A DNA stretch of 64,000 nucleotides from Cesiribacteraceae bacterium YIM B00369 (GCA_017948555.1 JAFMYY010000024.1:40498-104497), one strand, 5' to 3'; positions 1-9,406 are shown, counted from the stretch's first letter. Numbers and translations are program-made. Notes: generated by a model not told the origin, from the sequence alone.

Positions 1-432
1 GAGTTCTGTGCTGCCACCTCCCACATCTATATGCAGGCACAGTCCATCAGGAATGAAATTGGCCAGCGCCATATTAATCATTTCGGCTTCCTTTTCCCCG
101 TCAATAATATGTATTTCCAGTCCTACCTTATCTTTTACTATTTGGGTAAGTTGCCTGCCGTTATCAGAATTCCGCATGGCAGAGGTAGCGCAGGCATAGC
201 TGTCGTCGACTTCGTAAAGCTCCAGCAGCAGTTTAAATGTATGCATGAGCTTGATAAATTTGCGCTGGCTTTCTTCACTTAAAGAGCCGGTGCTGAATAC
301 ATCAAGCCCCAGCCGCAAAGGAAAGCGCACATATTCCAGTCTTTTGAAACTAACCTGTCCTTTAAAAACAGTTACGGTGGTAATTTGTAAGCGAATGGCG
401 TTTGAGCCAATATCAATTGCTGCTAATTTCAA
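1..432 (-). CDS. ppx: Exopolyphosphatase / Ppx-GppA phosphatase family, N-terminal part
   Basis: The gene runs off the left edge of the window; only the first 144 codons are present. The start is probably the TTG at 432, since an AAAGGAG-like ribosome binding site lies just upstream on the minus strand (438-444). The N-terminus reads KLAAIDIGSNAIRLQI, the phosphate-binding segment of the ASKHA-fold Ppx/GppA family, and a second ATPase-type motif, HIDVGGGSTEL, is cut by the window edge. The family removes terminal phosphate from polyphosphate or pppGpp. Which substrate applies here cannot be told from this fragment. It is divergent from metH. Confidence 0.9.
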   Translation of the reverse strand, partial: MKLAAIDIGSNAIRLQITTVTVFKGQVSFKRLEYVRFPLRLGLDVFSTGSLSEESQRKFIKLMHTFKLLLELYEVDDSYACATSAMRNSDNGRQLTQIVKDKVGLEIHIIDGEKEAEMINMALANFIPDGLCLHIDVGGGSTEL

Positions 433-571
433 GTGTTCTCCTTTAGGTTTTGTAATTATTGGCGTATTACTAAACAATATCGTCAAAAATAGGTATAGTT
501 TAGTAATAGTTGTAAGCTAAACACAGGCTTTCTTTGTGTAATTTGTAATATTTAGCAATTACATATATTAA

Positions 572-600
572 TTGATATATTTTGGCTAAATTTGTATGTG
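572..600 (+). promoter_or_regulatory. Probable Bacteroidota promoter for the metH leader
   Basis: TAAATTTG at 587-594 fits the Bacteroidota -7 consensus TAnnTTTG. It would start transcription near 600, exactly where the SAM riboswitch P1 helix begins at 601. A TTG at 572-574 is closer than the usual -33 spacing, so only the -7 element is well supported. Confidence 0.55.
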
Positions 601-699
601 CTTATCAGGAAAGAGCGAGGGAATGGGCCCGATGACCTCTTAGCAACCATGTACGGCTTGGTGCTAATTCCCATTTTCGCTTATGCGGAAGAAGATAAG
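601..699 (+). promoter_or_regulatory. SAM riboswitch (S-box / SAM-I type) leading metH
   Basis: The sequence carries the S-box core: GGGCCCGATGACC followed by TTAGCAACC and then GGTGCTAATTCCC. The P1 helix is CTTATC (601-606) with GATAAG (694-699). S-adenosylmethionine binding to this RNA class switches off methionine biosynthesis, which fits the position 71 bases upstream of metH. No intrinsic terminator with a U-run precedes the start codon, so control is more likely at translation or through a different fold. A downstream segment (728-739) is complementary to the 5' side of P1; see findings. Confidence 0.9.
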
Positions 700-769
700 A
701 ATGCCACTTACTCCCTTCCCTTTCAGGCTTTCCTGCTAAACAGAATACCAAACTTTTAACAGCATTTTG

Positions 770-3700
770 ATGAAAAAGGATATCAGAGAAATTCTGAAAA
801 ACAGAATATTAGTGCTTGATGGTGCTATGGGTACCATGATTCAGCGTCATAAACTGAAGGAAGAAGATTTCAGAGGTGAGCGTTTTAAGGATCACCCTAC
901 TGACCTTCAGGGAAATAATGACCTGCTATCTATTACCCGGCCGGATATAATTCGTGATATCCATAAAGAATATTTTAAAGCAGGGGCAGATATTGCCGAA
1001 ACCAACACCTTCAGCTCCACCTCCATTGCCATGGCCGATTATGCTATGGAAGATCTGGTATATGAGCTGAACTTTGAATCGGCAAAGCTGGCCAAAGAAG
1101 CTGCCGATGAATTTACGGCGCAGCAGCCTGATAAGCCCCGTTTTGTGGCCGGTTCTATCGGCCCCACTAACCGGACGGCCTCAATGTCGCCTGATGTAAA
1201 CCGCCCGGGCTACAGAGCCGTTAGCTTCGACCAGCTGGTAGATGCATATTATGAGCAGGTGCGGGGACTGGTAGACGGTGGCGCTGATATCCTTTTAGTC
1301 GAAACTGTTTTTGATACCCTCAACTGTAAGGCTGCCCTTTTTGCAATCAGTACCTATTTTGAAGAAATAGGAAAGGAGCTGCCGATAATGGTATCCGGAA
1401 CTATTACCGATGCCAGCGGCCGTACCCTTTCAGGGCAAACAGTGGAAGCTTTCTGGGCCTCCATTTCGCATATGCCTTTGCTGAGTGTGGGCTTAAACTG
1501 TGCACTTGGTGCCAAGCAGCTGCGCCCTTATATTGAAGAATTATCCCGTATTGCCAACGCTAATATAAGCGCCCACCCGAATGCCGGCCTTCCGAATGAA
1601 TTCGGAGAGTACGACCAGGCGGCAGAGGAAATGGGCAGCATTATTGAAGGTTTTGCAAAATCAGGGCTGCTTAATATTGTAGGTGGCTGCTGTGGAACGA
1701 CTCCTCAGCACGTGGCTAAAATTGCCGAAGTGGTGGCTGATCATGCTCCCCGTAAGATACCGGAAAAAAGAATGAATCCGATCTACAGCGGTATGGAAGC
1801 CCTGGTCGTGAACAAGCAAACCAATTTTATTAACGTAGGCGAGCGTACCAACATTACCGGTTCCCGCAAGTTCTCCCGCCTTATTGTAAATGAAGAATAC
1901 GAGGAAGCACTTGCCATTGCTCTGGATCAGGTGGAGGGCGGCGCCCAGATCATTGACGTAAACGTTGATGAAGGGATGCTTGATTCGGAGGAGGTAATGA
2001 AAACCTTCCTTAACCTGATGGCTTCTGAGCCGGATATTGCCAAACTTCCGGTAATGATTGACTCCTCTAAATGGTCTGTAATAGAATCGGGACTGAAGTG
2101 TACTCAGGGGAAAAGCATTGTTAACTCTATCAGTCTTAAAGAGGGAGAGGAAAGCTTTATTAAGCATGCAAAGCTGGTTCGTAAGTATGGTGCTGCTGTA
2201 GTGGTAATGGCTTTCGATGAGAAAGGACAGGCCGATAATTATGAGCGCCGGATTGAAATTTGCAAGCGCTCTTACGACATTCTGGTGGATAAAGTAGGTT
2301 TCCCTCCGCAGGATATAATATTCGACCCGAATATCCTTACCGTTGGTACAGGAATGGAAGAGCATAATAATTATGCGGTTGATTATATTAAAGCAGTAAA
2401 ATGGATCAAGGAAAACCTGCCGCATGCGCTTGTGAGTGGTGGTGTAAGTAATATTTCCTTCTCCTTCCGTGGTAATAATCCTGTAAGGGAAGCCATGCAC
2501 GCCGCTTTCCTTTACCACGCCATACAGGCAGGTATGGATATGGGTATTGTAAATGCGGGTATGATTGAGGTGTACGAAGAAATACCCAAAGACCTGCTCG
2601 AAAGAGTGGAAGATGTGCTGTTCAACCGCAGGGATGATGCCACCGAAAGGCTTATGGAATTTGCCGAAACGGTTAAGCAGGGTGGTAAAAAGCAGGAGAG
2701 AGATGAAGAGTGGCGGAAAGAGCCTGTTGAGAAGCGTATCAGCCATGCCCTGATCAAGGGAATTACAGAATACATTGAGGATGATACCGAAGAGGCAAGA
2801 CAGAAGCTAAATAAGCCGCTGGATGTAATTGAAGGTCCTTTGATGGACGGAATGGGTGTTGTAGGTGACCTCTTTGGTTCCGGAAAAATGTTTCTTCCGC
2901 AGGTAGTAAAAAGTGCCCGTGTAATGAAAAAGGCGGTGGCTTACCTGTTGCCTTACATGGAGGAAGAGAAAAGAAAAAATAACGATAAAAGCAGGAATGC
3001 CGGTAAAATACTCATGGCCACAGTGAAAGGCGATGTGCACGATATTGGAAAAAATATTGTGGGTGTGGTGCTGGCCTGTAACAATTACGAGGTAATTGAC
3101 CTTGGGGTAATGGTGCCGCTGCAAAAGATACTGGAAGAAGCTGAAAAGCATGATGTGGACGTAATTGGTTTAAGTGGCCTTATTACCCCTTCTCTGGATG
3201 AAATGGTATATGTGGCGCAGGAAATGCAAACCCGCGGAATGAAAGTGCCATTGCTGATAGGTGGAGCTACTACCTCCCGAATCCATACCGCTGTAAAAAT
3301 TGCGCCTAATTACGACGGGCCTGTTATTCACGTAAATGACGCTTCACGTTCAGTGCCTGTAGTGCAAAACCTGTTGGGTGAAAATAAGAAAACCTATGTG
3401 CAGAAAATTGCCGATGAATACAGCGACCTGCGCGACGGCCACAAGCGCAGGCAGAATGATAAAAATTATGTAACTATTGAGGAGGCAAGGAAGAATAAGC
3501 ACCAGGTGAACTGGGAAGAAACGAAGGTAACCAAACCTCAGTTCTTCGAAACTAAAGTGTTCAATAACTTCCCGCTCGAAGAGCTGGTTCCTTATATTGA
3601 CTGGACTCCATTCTTCCATACCTGGGAGCTGAAAGGCCGCTATCCTAAAATTTTCGAAGATGAAAATGTAGGCACTGAGGCGAAAAAGGTTTTTGATGAT

Positions 3701-4483
3701 GCACAAAATCTTTTAAAGCGGATTGTGGATGAGAAACTACTGGAAGCCCGTGCTGTAATTGGTTTTTATCCTGCTAATACAGAGGATGACGATACTATTC
3801 TTGTATATAAGGATGATGACCGGAAGGAAGTAAGAACCCAGTTCCATGCCCTCCGCCAGCAAAGCCAGAAAGCAGGCAGTATGGCTAATCAGTCTTTTTC
3901 AGATTTTATCGCTCCTAAAGAAACCGGCATAGCCGATTACATTGGTGGATTTGCCGTTACGGCCGGTGTTGGCCTGGATGAGCTGGTAAGTAAATTCGAG
4001 GCCGACCACGACGACTACAACAGTATAATGGCCAAAGCCCTTGCCGACAGGCTTGCAGAAGCTTTTGCGGAATTAATGCATGAAAAAGTGCGCAGAGAAT
4101 ACTGGGGTTATGCTCCGGACGAAGAACTGGATAGTGAGGGCCTTATCCGTGAGAAATATGTAGGGGTTCGCCCTGCTCCGGGCTATCCCGGCTGCCCGGA
4201 TCATACAGAAAAAATTACCCTTTTTGATCTTCTGGACTGTGAGGCGCAGACTGGTATAAAGCTTACGGAAAATCTGGCCATGCATCCGGCCTCTTCTGTA
4301 AGTGGTATGTATTACTCTCACCCGGATTCTAAGTATTTTGGCCTTGGCAAAATTGGCCGCGATCAGGTAGAGGATATCGCCCGCCGGAAAAACATGCCGG
4401 TTAAAGAACTGGAGCGCTGGTTAGGACCTAACCTTAACTATGAACCGGCAGAAATAGAAAAACAAAAAGAAGTGGAAGCTTAA
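770..4483 (+). CDS. metH: Cobalamin-dependent methionine synthase
   Basis: Transfers the methyl group of 5-methyltetrahydrofolate to homocysteine through methylcobalamin. The 1237-residue product has the full four-module layout. The homocysteine-binding barrel (about 1-335) has zinc ligands C244, C307 and C308. The pterin-binding barrel spans about 345-610. The cap and B12 domain (about 640-880) has DVHDIGKN with H757 as the lower cobalt ligand. The SAM-dependent reactivation domain (about 900-1237) has [12 protein letters not shown] with R1134. Length and residue numbers match the E. coli enzyme closely. A TTG three bases upstream is also in frame, but ATG at 770 is the more natural start. 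A SAM riboswitch precedes it and metF follows in tandem. Confidence 0.98.
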   Translation: MKKDIREILKNRILVLDGAMGTMIQRHKLKEEDFRGERFKDHPTDLQGNNDLLSITRPDIIRDIHKEYFKAGADIAETNTFSSTSIAMADYAMEDLVYELNFESAKLAKEAADEFTAQQPDKPRFVAGSIGPTNRTASMSPDVNRPGYRAVSFDQLVDAYYEQVRGLVDGGADILLVETVFDTLNCKAALFAISTYFEEIGKELPIMVSGTITDASGRTLSGQTVEAFWASISHMPLLSVGLNCALGAKQLRPYIEELSRIANANISAHPNAGLPNEFGEYDQAAEEMGSIIEGFAKSGLLNIVGGCCGTTPQHVAKIAEVVADHAPRKIPEKRMNPIYSGMEALVVNKQTNFINVGERTNITGSRKFSRLIVNEEYEEALAIALDQVEGGAQIIDVNVDEGMLDSEEVMKTFLNLMASEPDIAKLPVMIDSSKWSVIESGLKCTQGKSIVNSISLKEGEESFIKHAKLVRKYGAAVVVMAFDEKGQADNYERRIEICKRSYDILVDKVGFPPQDIIFDPNILTVGTGMEEHNNYAVDYIKAVKWIKENLPHALVSGGVSNISFSFRGNNPVREAMHAAFLYHAIQAGMDMGIVNAGMIEVYEEIPKDLLERVEDVLFNRRDDATERLMEFAETVKQGGKKQERDEEWRKEPVEKRISHALIKGITEYIEDDTEEARQKLNKPLDVIEGPLMDGMGVVGDLFGSGKMFLPQVVKSARVMKKAVAYLLPYMEEEKRKNNDKSRNAGKILMATVKGDVHDIGKNIVGVVLACNNYEVIDLGVMVPLQKILEEAEKHDVDVIGLSGLITPSLDEMVYVAQEMQTRGMKVPLLIGGATTSRIHTAVKIAPNYDGPVIHVNDASRSVPVVQNLLGENKKTYVQKIADEYSDLRDGHKRRQNDKNYVTIEEARKNKHQVNWEETKVTKPQFFETKVFNNFPLEELVPYIDWTPFFHTWELKGRYPKIFEDENVGTEAKKVFDDAQNLLKRIVDEKLLEARAVIGFYPANTEDDDTILVYKDDDRKEVRTQFHALRQQSQKAGSMANQSFSDFIAPKETGIADYIGGFAVTAGVGLDELVSKFEADHDDYNSIMAKALADRLAEAFAELMHEKVRREYWGYAPDEELDSEGLIREKYVGVRPAPGYPGCPDHTEKITLFDLLDCEAQTGIKLTENLAMHPASSVSGMYYSHPDSKYFGLGKIGRDQVEDIARRKNMPVKELERWLGPNLNYEPAEIEKQKEVEA

Positions 4484-4492
4484 TAAAAATGA

Positions 4493-4620
4493 TTTGAGAT
4501 CTGAGACGTGGGATTTGAGACTAAGGTGCATTTTTATTGAATATATTCCTTTTTCTTATGTCTCACATCTCAGGTCTTCTGTCTCCTGTCTTACTACTCA
4601 ATACCAAATACTCATTACTG
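4493..4620. repeat. Heptad-repeat stem-loop element between metH and metF
   Basis: The left arm is made of 7-bp units in strict phase: TTTGAGA (4493-4499), TCTGAGA, CGTGGGA, TTTGAGA (4514-4520). The right arm continues in units of seven: TGTCTCA (4559-4565), CATCTCA, GGTCTTC, TGTCTCC, TGTCTTA, CTACTCA, ATACCAA, ATACTCA (to 4614). The two arms are complementary (TGAGA with TCTCA) and enclose an AT-rich loop of about 35 bases. It fills nearly the whole gap and stops just before the metF start. Confidence 0.75.
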
Positions 4621-4628
4621 TTATTTAA

Positions 4629-5582
4629 ATGAAGATTACTGAACATCTTAACAACGCTAAAAAAACTTTATTTTCTCTTGAAGTTCTGCCACCATTGCGG
4701 GATGAGACCATACAGGAGTTGTTTGCCCATATAGATCCCCTGATGGAGTTTAAGCCTCCTTTTATAGATGTTACTTACCACCGGGAGGAGTATGTGTATA
4801 AAAAGCGCGAAAACGGATTGCTTGAGAAAATCCCTGTAAGGAAAAGACCGGGTACCGTTGGTATTTGTGCCGCAATCATTAACCGCTACCATGTGGACCC
4901 CGTGCCTCATATCATCTGCGGAGGCTTTACCAAGTCCGAAACAGAGAATGCCCTGATTGATCTGGATTATCTGGGAATTGAAAATGTTTTGTTGTTAAGA
5001 GGCGATGCTATTAAAAATGAGCCGCGTTTTCAACCTGAAGAAGGCGGGAATGCTTATGCACTGGACCTTATTCAGCAGGTGAATAATATGAACAAGGGTA
5101 TTTACCTGGATGAAGAGCTGGAAAACCGTACCAAAACTAATTTTTGCTTAGGTGTTGCAGGTTATCCGGAAAAGCATTTTGAAGCTCCAAACCTGCAGCT
5201 GGATATCGAATATCTGAAGAAAAAAGTTGAGGCAGGTGCTGATTATGTGGTGACACAAATGTTCTTCGATAACCAGAAATACTTCCAGTTTGTGGAGATG
5301 TGCAGGGAACAGGGGATCACCATTCCTATTATACCGGGGCTGAAACCAATTACTACCACCAGGCATATGACTATTCTGCCGCAGATCTTCCATTTGGATA
5401 TGCCAAGTGACCTTACAAAAGAACTGATGAAATGTAAGGACAACAAACAGGCGAAGCAGGTTGGTATTGAATGGGCAATACAGCAAAGCAAGGAGCTTAT
5501 GGAGTGGGGCGTTCCCTGCCTCCATTATTACTCTATGGGGAAATCCTACTCTGTCCGCAAAATTGCTGAAGCGTTGTTTTAG
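4629..5582 (+). CDS. metF: 5,10-methylenetetrahydrofolate reductase
   Basis: Reduces methylene-THF to 5-methyl-THF, the methyl donor used by MetH. The product has 317 residues, slightly longer than the E. coli protein (296). It opens with FSLEVLPP, the local equivalent of the FEFFPP motif with the catalytic glutamate. It also carries ENVLLLRGDAIKNEP (the LRGDxP FAD-loop region), CLGVAGYPEKH and GADYVVTQMFFDN. It starts 145 bp after metH in the same direction, so the pair forms a methyl-cycle unit; whether the repeat element between them allows read-through is not visible. Confidence 0.97.
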   Translation: MKITEHLNNAKKTLFSLEVLPPLRDETIQELFAHIDPLMEFKPPFIDVTYHREEYVYKKRENGLLEKIPVRKRPGTVGICAAIINRYHVDPVPHIICGGFTKSETENALIDLDYLGIENVLLLRGDAIKNEPRFQPEEGGNAYALDLIQQVNNMNKGIYLDEELENRTKTNFCLGVAGYPEKHFEAPNLQLDIEYLKKKVEAGADYVVTQMFFDNQKYFQFVEMCREQGITIPIIPGLKPITTTRHMTILPQIFHLDMPSDLTKELMKCKDNKQAKQVGIEWAIQQSKELMEWGVPCLHYYSMGKSYSVRKIAEALF

Positions 5583-5774
5583 TCGTGAGTCATGAGTGTT
5601 GAGTAGTGAGAATTGTGGTGTTAATTAATTCCTGTGCAAGGGATTTTATCCTTCTGTTCATGATTTTATGTATAGTATGTTATGTTAATTTATTTTAGTG
5701 GCTTTTTCTAACCACTGGCAACTAAGCACTATTCAAATGACTAAAGACTCAGGACTCAGGACTCAGGACTCAGT
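5582..5774. repeat. Heptad-repeat element spanning the metF / HMG-CoA lyase gap
   Basis: The left arm is GTCGTGA, GTCATGA, GTGTTGA, GTAGTGA (5582-5609), beginning at the last base region of the metF stop. The right arm runs in phase from 5710: AACCACT, GGCAACT, AAGCACT, ATTCAAA, TGACTAA, AGACTCA, then three exact GGACTCA units up to 5772. The arms are mutually reverse-complementary in style (TGAGT against ACTCA), separated by about 100 bp. The right arm enters the predicted reading frame of the next gene. Confidence 0.75.
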
Positions 5775-6627
5775 ACAAAATATTAAAATTATTGAATGCC
5801 CTCGCGATGCAATGCAGGGCATTTCTCATTTTATACCTACCGGAAAAAAAGCAGCATATATTAACTCCCTGCTCAGGATAGGATTTGATACCATTGATTT
5901 CGGGAGCTTTGTGTCGCCAAAGGCAATTCCGCAAATGCGCGATACGGCAGAGGTGTTGGAGCAACTGGACCTGGAGAGGAGTAAATCCAGGCTGCTGGCT
6001 ATCGTGGCAAACTTAAGGGGAGCACAGGAAGCAGCTCTGCATCCCCAAATCAGTTACCTCGGTTTTCCGCTTTCTCTTTCCGAAACATTTCAGAAAAGGA
6101 ATACCAACAAAAGTATTGAGGACGCCTTTCAGGTGGTGGAGCAAATAAATAATTTGTGCCGGAAAAACGGGAAGACCTTAGTAGTATACCTCTCTATGGG
6201 CTTTGGTAACCCGTACGGAGACCCTTACGACAGCGGAGTGCCTGAAGCATTTGTGGAGAAACTGCACAAAACAGGGGTGGAAATAGTTTCTTTATCCGAT
6301 ACTATTGCATCTGCGGGGCCTGAGGAGATAGAAAAGATATTCAGCCATGTCAGCAGCAGATATCCTCACATAGAACTGGGCCTGCACCTTCATACTCAGC
6401 AACATGAAGCCCGCGAAAAGGTGGACGCAGCTTATAAAGCAGGTTGCCGCCGCATAGATGGTGCCTTGCTTGGCTTTGGTGGCTGCCCCATGGCAAAAGA
6501 TGAACTGACCGGAAACCTTCCTACAGAAGAAATTGTGCGGTATTTAGCTGATAAACAGCTTCCTTCAGGGATAAATATGCATGCGTTGCAACAAAGCATA
6601 CTGCTTGCCAGGGAGATTTTTTATTAG
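5737..6627 (+). CDS. Hydroxymethylglutaryl-CoA lyase-like protein
   Basis: A TIM-barrel lyase of the HMGL-like family, whose canonical member splits HMG-CoA to acetyl-CoA and acetoacetate at the end of leucine breakdown. The body begins IKIIECPRDAMQG, matching the family's EVGPRDGLQ metal-binding start. HLH near residue 216 supplies metal ligands, and GFGGCPMAKDELTGN holds the active-site cysteine. The PRDGLQ glycine-leucine and the tyrosine after GGCP are replaced, so substrate may differ. The start is uncertain. ATG 5737 puts the heptad repeat into codons 2-13, an upstream GTG at 5698 is also in frame, and no standard start codon lies between the repeat and IKIIEC. Confidence 0.85.
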   Translation: MTKDSGLRTQDSVQNIKIIECPRDAMQGISHFIPTGKKAAYINSLLRIGFDTIDFGSFVSPKAIPQMRDTAEVLEQLDLERSKSRLLAIVANLRGAQEAALHPQISYLGFPLSLSETFQKRNTNKSIEDAFQVVEQINNLCRKNGKTLVVYLSMGFGNPYGDPYDSGVPEAFVEKLHKTGVEIVSLSDTIASAGPEEIEKIFSHVSSRYPHIELGLHLHTQQHEAREKVDAAYKAGCRRIDGALLGFGGCPMAKDELTGNLPTEEIVRYLADKQLPSGINMHALQQSILLAREIFY

Positions 6628-6758
6628 GTTCAGTAGTGTTAAAATTCCGGCCATTTATTACATGGAAGAGGAATGAGAGGTTTAAGCACAACTTAGCAGT
6701 GGAAGAGCCCTTACCTTTATGTCATTAATCGTACTCTTACATTTTAGGTTACCGGATT

Positions 6759-7400
6759 ATGAAAAAGATTAATCTCTCCTTCTCCATTTTTGTTCTCTTG
6801 CTTTTGTTCTTTGGGAAAGCTCAGAGCCAGAGCGCCATTGCTTATCTTGAGTCTGGCAATAAATTTTATGAGTCGAAAGACTATAAAGAAGCTTTCCTGA
6901 GCTTTAATAAAGCAATAGAAACAGATCCTTCCTATGCTACAGCCTATTATATGAGAGGAAATGCGAAGCGCGGATTTGAGGACCTGCATGGTGCAATGAA
7001 AGATTATAACAGGGCGCTGGAGTTAAATGAAAATATGGCTGATGCCTATTTTCAGAGAGGGGATGTGAAATTCCATTTGCAGGATTATTACGGAGCTGTG
7101 GGAGACTTCAGCAAAGCAATTCAACTGGATAAAAACCATGTGGAAGCTTACTATAAAAGAGGCATGGCAAGGCAGCAGCTGGAAGCTTATGAAGATGCAA
7201 TAAACGACTGCTCTAAAATTATTGAATTTAATCCTAAAAACCTTGATGCTTATTTTCTCAGGGGTGTATTGAGAATTGAGCACGGACAATTAGAGGCTGG
7301 ATGCTTGGATTTGAGTAAAGCAGGTGAGCTGGGTGATATAAAGGCTTATGAGGTTATCCGGGAGCGGTGCAACCAGCGCTGCTTCATTAACGGAGAATAA
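6759..7400 (+). CDS. Exported TPR-repeat protein
   Basis: A 213-residue protein. An N-terminal signal peptide (about 1-23, ending KAQSQS) is followed by about five tetratricopeptide repeats from residue 25 on. These repeats have the pattern AYYxRGxxK/R...YxxAxxDxxxAIxLDP, and the last is degenerate and closed by two cysteines (residues about 187 and 206-209). TPR arrays mediate protein-protein contacts, here in the periplasm or on the outer membrane. No enzymatic domain is visible and the partner is unknown. It has its own terminator at 7457-7487 and lies tail to tail with dprA. Confidence 0.85.
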   Translation: MKKINLSFSIFVLLLLFFGKAQSQSAIAYLESGNKFYESKDYKEAFLSFNKAIETDPSYATAYYMRGNAKRGFEDLHGAMKDYNRALELNENMADAYFQRGDVKFHLQDYYGAVGDFSKAIQLDKNHVEAYYKRGMARQQLEAYEDAINDCSKIIEFNPKNLDAYFLRGVLRIEHGQLEAGCLDLSKAGELGDIKAYEVIRERCNQRCFINGE

Positions 7401-7456
7401 CAGCCTGAGGTTGGTTTTGAATATGTGTTATGTAAAGTGTGTTATGAAAAGCATTG

Positions 7457-7487
7457 ATCCCGGCAGCAGCAGCTCCGGGATTTTTTA
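7457..7487 (+). terminator. Rho-independent terminator after the TPR gene
   Basis: Stem ATCCCGG (7457-7463) pairs with CCGGGAT (7475-7481), with a CAGCAGCAGCT loop and a T-run to 7487. The run overlaps the 3' end of dprA, which is convergent. Confidence 0.8.
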
Positions 7488-8585
7488 TTTTAAAGCAAAT
7501 TTTTTACCGGGCAGGCTGCGTACTTTATTAGAGAATTCAAGATTCAGTAAGGTGGATGCCAGTATGGAAAGTGGGAGCTGTGTTCTCCAGCTTAGCTCGT
7601 CGATGTGCAGGCCGGCAGGGTGCTCCTTTAAAAGCTGAATGATCAGGGACTCTTCCGTGGAAAGTCCGAAATCAAGCGCCAGTGTTTGTTGAAGCGATGC
7701 TTTTCCCGTATCCCAGTTCATAACTTCGGCCAGATCCTTAACAGAGGTGTACATATGGGCTTTGGAAGTTTTAATAAGGAAGTTGCAGCCGGAAGACTGC
7801 GGGCTGGTGAGATTTCCGGGAACTGCAAAAACCTCCCGGTCATAAGAGTGGGCAATATCAGCAGTTATTAGTGCTCCGCCCTTTTCTGCGGCCTCAATAA
7901 CGATGGTAACATCTGCCATGCCGGCGATAATCCTGTTTCGGGCAGGAAATTTATAAGCTTCAGGTTGTGTATTAAAACTGTTCTCGGTGAGTAAGCCCCC
8001 CTGCGACAGCATTTCGCGGGCAGTGTTTTTGTGCGCCGAAGGGTAAATTATATTCAGGCCACTCGCCATTACCCCAATGGTAGGGAGCCCGTGGCGCAGG
8101 GCTGCTCTGTGTGCAGTAATATCAATTCCGTAGGCCAGGCCGCTTACAATTAAAGGATTGTAGGGAAGGAGGTCGGCAATGATCTGTTCGGTCATCTGTT
8201 TACCATAGGCCGATGCCTGGCGGGTGCCCACTATGGCCACTGTTTTTCCTGCATCAGGGAGGGTATTTCCCTTGAAATACAAAATGTTAGGAGCGTCAGG
8301 AATTTGCTTGAGGCGTGCAGGATAAGCTTTGTCGGTATAGGCTAAAAGCTGTGCCTCGTTTTGCTCTGCCAGCAGGAGTTCCTTTTCAGCTTCCTTCAAA
8401 ACATTGCTGTTAGCAATGCTTTCCACTGTTTTAGCTCCTATGCCGGGGATTTTTGCCAGTTTAGTCCGCGGACTGGTAAAAACTGCTTTTGCCGATCCGC
8501 AATAGCTGATCAGGGTTTTAGTTAAAAAATTACCTACACCGGGAATTAAACTTAAGGCAACCTGATACAGTTTTTGTTCATCCAT
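7485..8585 (-). CDS. dprA: DNA processing protein DprA
   Basis: DprA binds incoming single-stranded DNA during natural transformation and loads RecA. The 366-residue protein has an N-terminal helix-hairpin-helix region (PGIGAKTVESIA, about 48-60). The Rossmann-like core contains GTRQASAYGKQM and SGLAYGIDITAHRAAL and extends through GNLTSPQSSGCN. A C-terminal winged helix (about 305-366) ends with LPGKKFALK. All parts typical of the family are present. It starts one base after the stop of the upstream merR-like gene, so the two are almost certainly co-transcribed and probably translationally coupled. Confidence 0.96.
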   Translation of the reverse strand: MDEQKLYQVALSLIPGVGNFLTKTLISYCGSAKAVFTSPRTKLAKIPGIGAKTVESIANSNVLKEAEKELLLAEQNEAQLLAYTDKAYPARLKQIPDAPNILYFKGNTLPDAGKTVAIVGTRQASAYGKQMTEQIIADLLPYNPLIVSGLAYGIDITAHRAALRHGLPTIGVMASGLNIIYPSAHKNTAREMLSQGGLLTENSFNTQPEAYKFPARNRIIAGMADVTIVIEAAEKGGALITADIAHSYDREVFAVPGNLTSPQSSGCNFLIKTSKAHMYTSVKDLAEVMNWDTGKASLQQTLALDFGLSTEESLIIQLLKEHPAGLHIDELSWRTQLPLSILASTLLNLEFSNKVRSLPGKKFALK

Positions 8586-8586
8586 T

Positions 8587-8925
8587 TTAAGGAAGGGAGT
8601 TCTTCATCTCCACCATAAAAGAGCGGATTTCCTTTAGCGAGTCAATTAATTTTAAGCGGTCGTGAATGCTGGCGTGGTTGTTTTTCAGCATTTCCTTAGC
8701 TCCCTGCAGGGTATATCCTTTTTCCTTTACCAGGTGGTAGATCAGTTTTACATTTTCAATATCTTCCTTAGTAAACTGCCGGTTGCCCTTTCTGTTTTTT
8801 TTAGGCTTGATAGAGTCAAATTCATTTTCCCAGAAGCGGATCAGAGAAGTAGATACATTGAGCTGAGTGGCCACCTCACCAATTGAAAAATACTTTTTCT
8901 CTATTTTCTTTTCTTTATACGCCAT
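8587..8925 (-). CDS. MerR-family transcriptional regulator
   Basis: A 112-residue regulator. The N-terminal winged helix-turn-helix reads FSIGEVATQLNVSTSLIRFWE, followed by a wing with RQFTKEDIENVKLIYHLV and a short helix-rich C-terminus (SLKEIRSFMVEMKNSL). There is no metal- or drug-binding C-terminal domain, as in the small MerR-like regulators common in Bacteroidota. Its stop codon is one base from the dprA start, an arrangement that suggests the pair is regulated together; whether it controls dprA is an inference. A TACCTTTG -7 element lies about 50 bases upstream. Confidence 0.92.
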   Translation of the reverse strand: MAYKEKKIEKKYFSIGEVATQLNVSTSLIRFWENEFDSIKPKKNRKGNRQFTKEDIENVKLIYHLVKEKGYTLQGAKEMLKNNHASIHDRLKLIDSLKEIRSFMVEMKNSLP

Positions 8926-8975
8926 AGGTTATTCCAGTCTCTGAATTTGAAAGTAGATCTCTCTTCGCTTAACTG

Positions 8976-8983
8976 CAAAGGTA
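8976..8983 (-). promoter_or_regulatory. Possible -7 promoter element of merR-dprA
   Basis: Read on the minus strand the bases are TACCTTTG, a perfect TAnnTTTG. It sits 51 bases before the merR-like start codon. No convincing -33 TTG is present. Confidence 0.4.
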
Positions 8984-9406
8984 ATTCATGAATATCTTTA
9001 AGGGTAAGGTTTAGAGTTATTTTTATTTATTCTTATGTGAGCCTTTGCCCGGATAACTTTATTTAATTCGATTGCAGAAGATGGTGCAGGAATCAGGCTC
9101 CGGACTTAACCGGATAATGATAAGGGCTTTTTAAAATACTGCTTTATCAGGATCAGAAATTAAGGAAATAGCAGGAAAGTATCAAGCCGGAGCAGCCCTT
9201 TTTGTTCATGAAAATGAAGCGGAAATTTTGGGCTGCAGGCAATCAGTGAGTTAGCTTTACCTGAATTTCAGTTGCGTTATTCCTGCCGAATTGAAGCCGC
9301 CGGTCCCCGGAACGGCAACTAAGTTAATAACATGAGCCGCAAAGTCTTATCGCCCGTTTCTAACTACCCTATACTCACTACTCACTACCTGTTACCCGAT
9401 CCCATC
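8984..9406. other. Intergenic stretch without a recognisable gene
   Basis: About 420 bases between the merR-like promoter and the end of the M23 peptidase gene. No open reading frame with coding character and no tRNA-like fold was seen. A heptad-repeat arm occupies 9364-9398. The remainder may simply be decayed sequence. Confidence 0.5.
9364..9398. repeat. Heptad-repeat arm next to the M23 peptidase gene
   Basis: Five 7-bp units in phase: CTACCCT, ATACTCA, CTACTCA, CTACCTG, TTACCCG. Only the ACTCA-type right arm is clear; no convincing TGAGT-type left arm was found within 100 bp. It ends eight bases before the stop codon of the minus-strand gene. Confidence 0.6.

Noticed and set aside
8..520. 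Plus-strand open frames across the first 500 bases
   Set aside because: They lie antisense to the exopolyphosphatase gene, whose conserved motifs and ribosome binding site are on the minus strand.
1661..2746. Long minus-strand open frame of 361 codons inside metH
   Set aside because: It is the antisense shadow of a highly conserved gene. The peptide is rich in His, Phe and Tyr from reversed codons and has no family resemblance.
7348..7638. Plus-strand frame after the TPR gene
   Set aside because: It spans the terminator and runs antisense to dprA, with no coding character.
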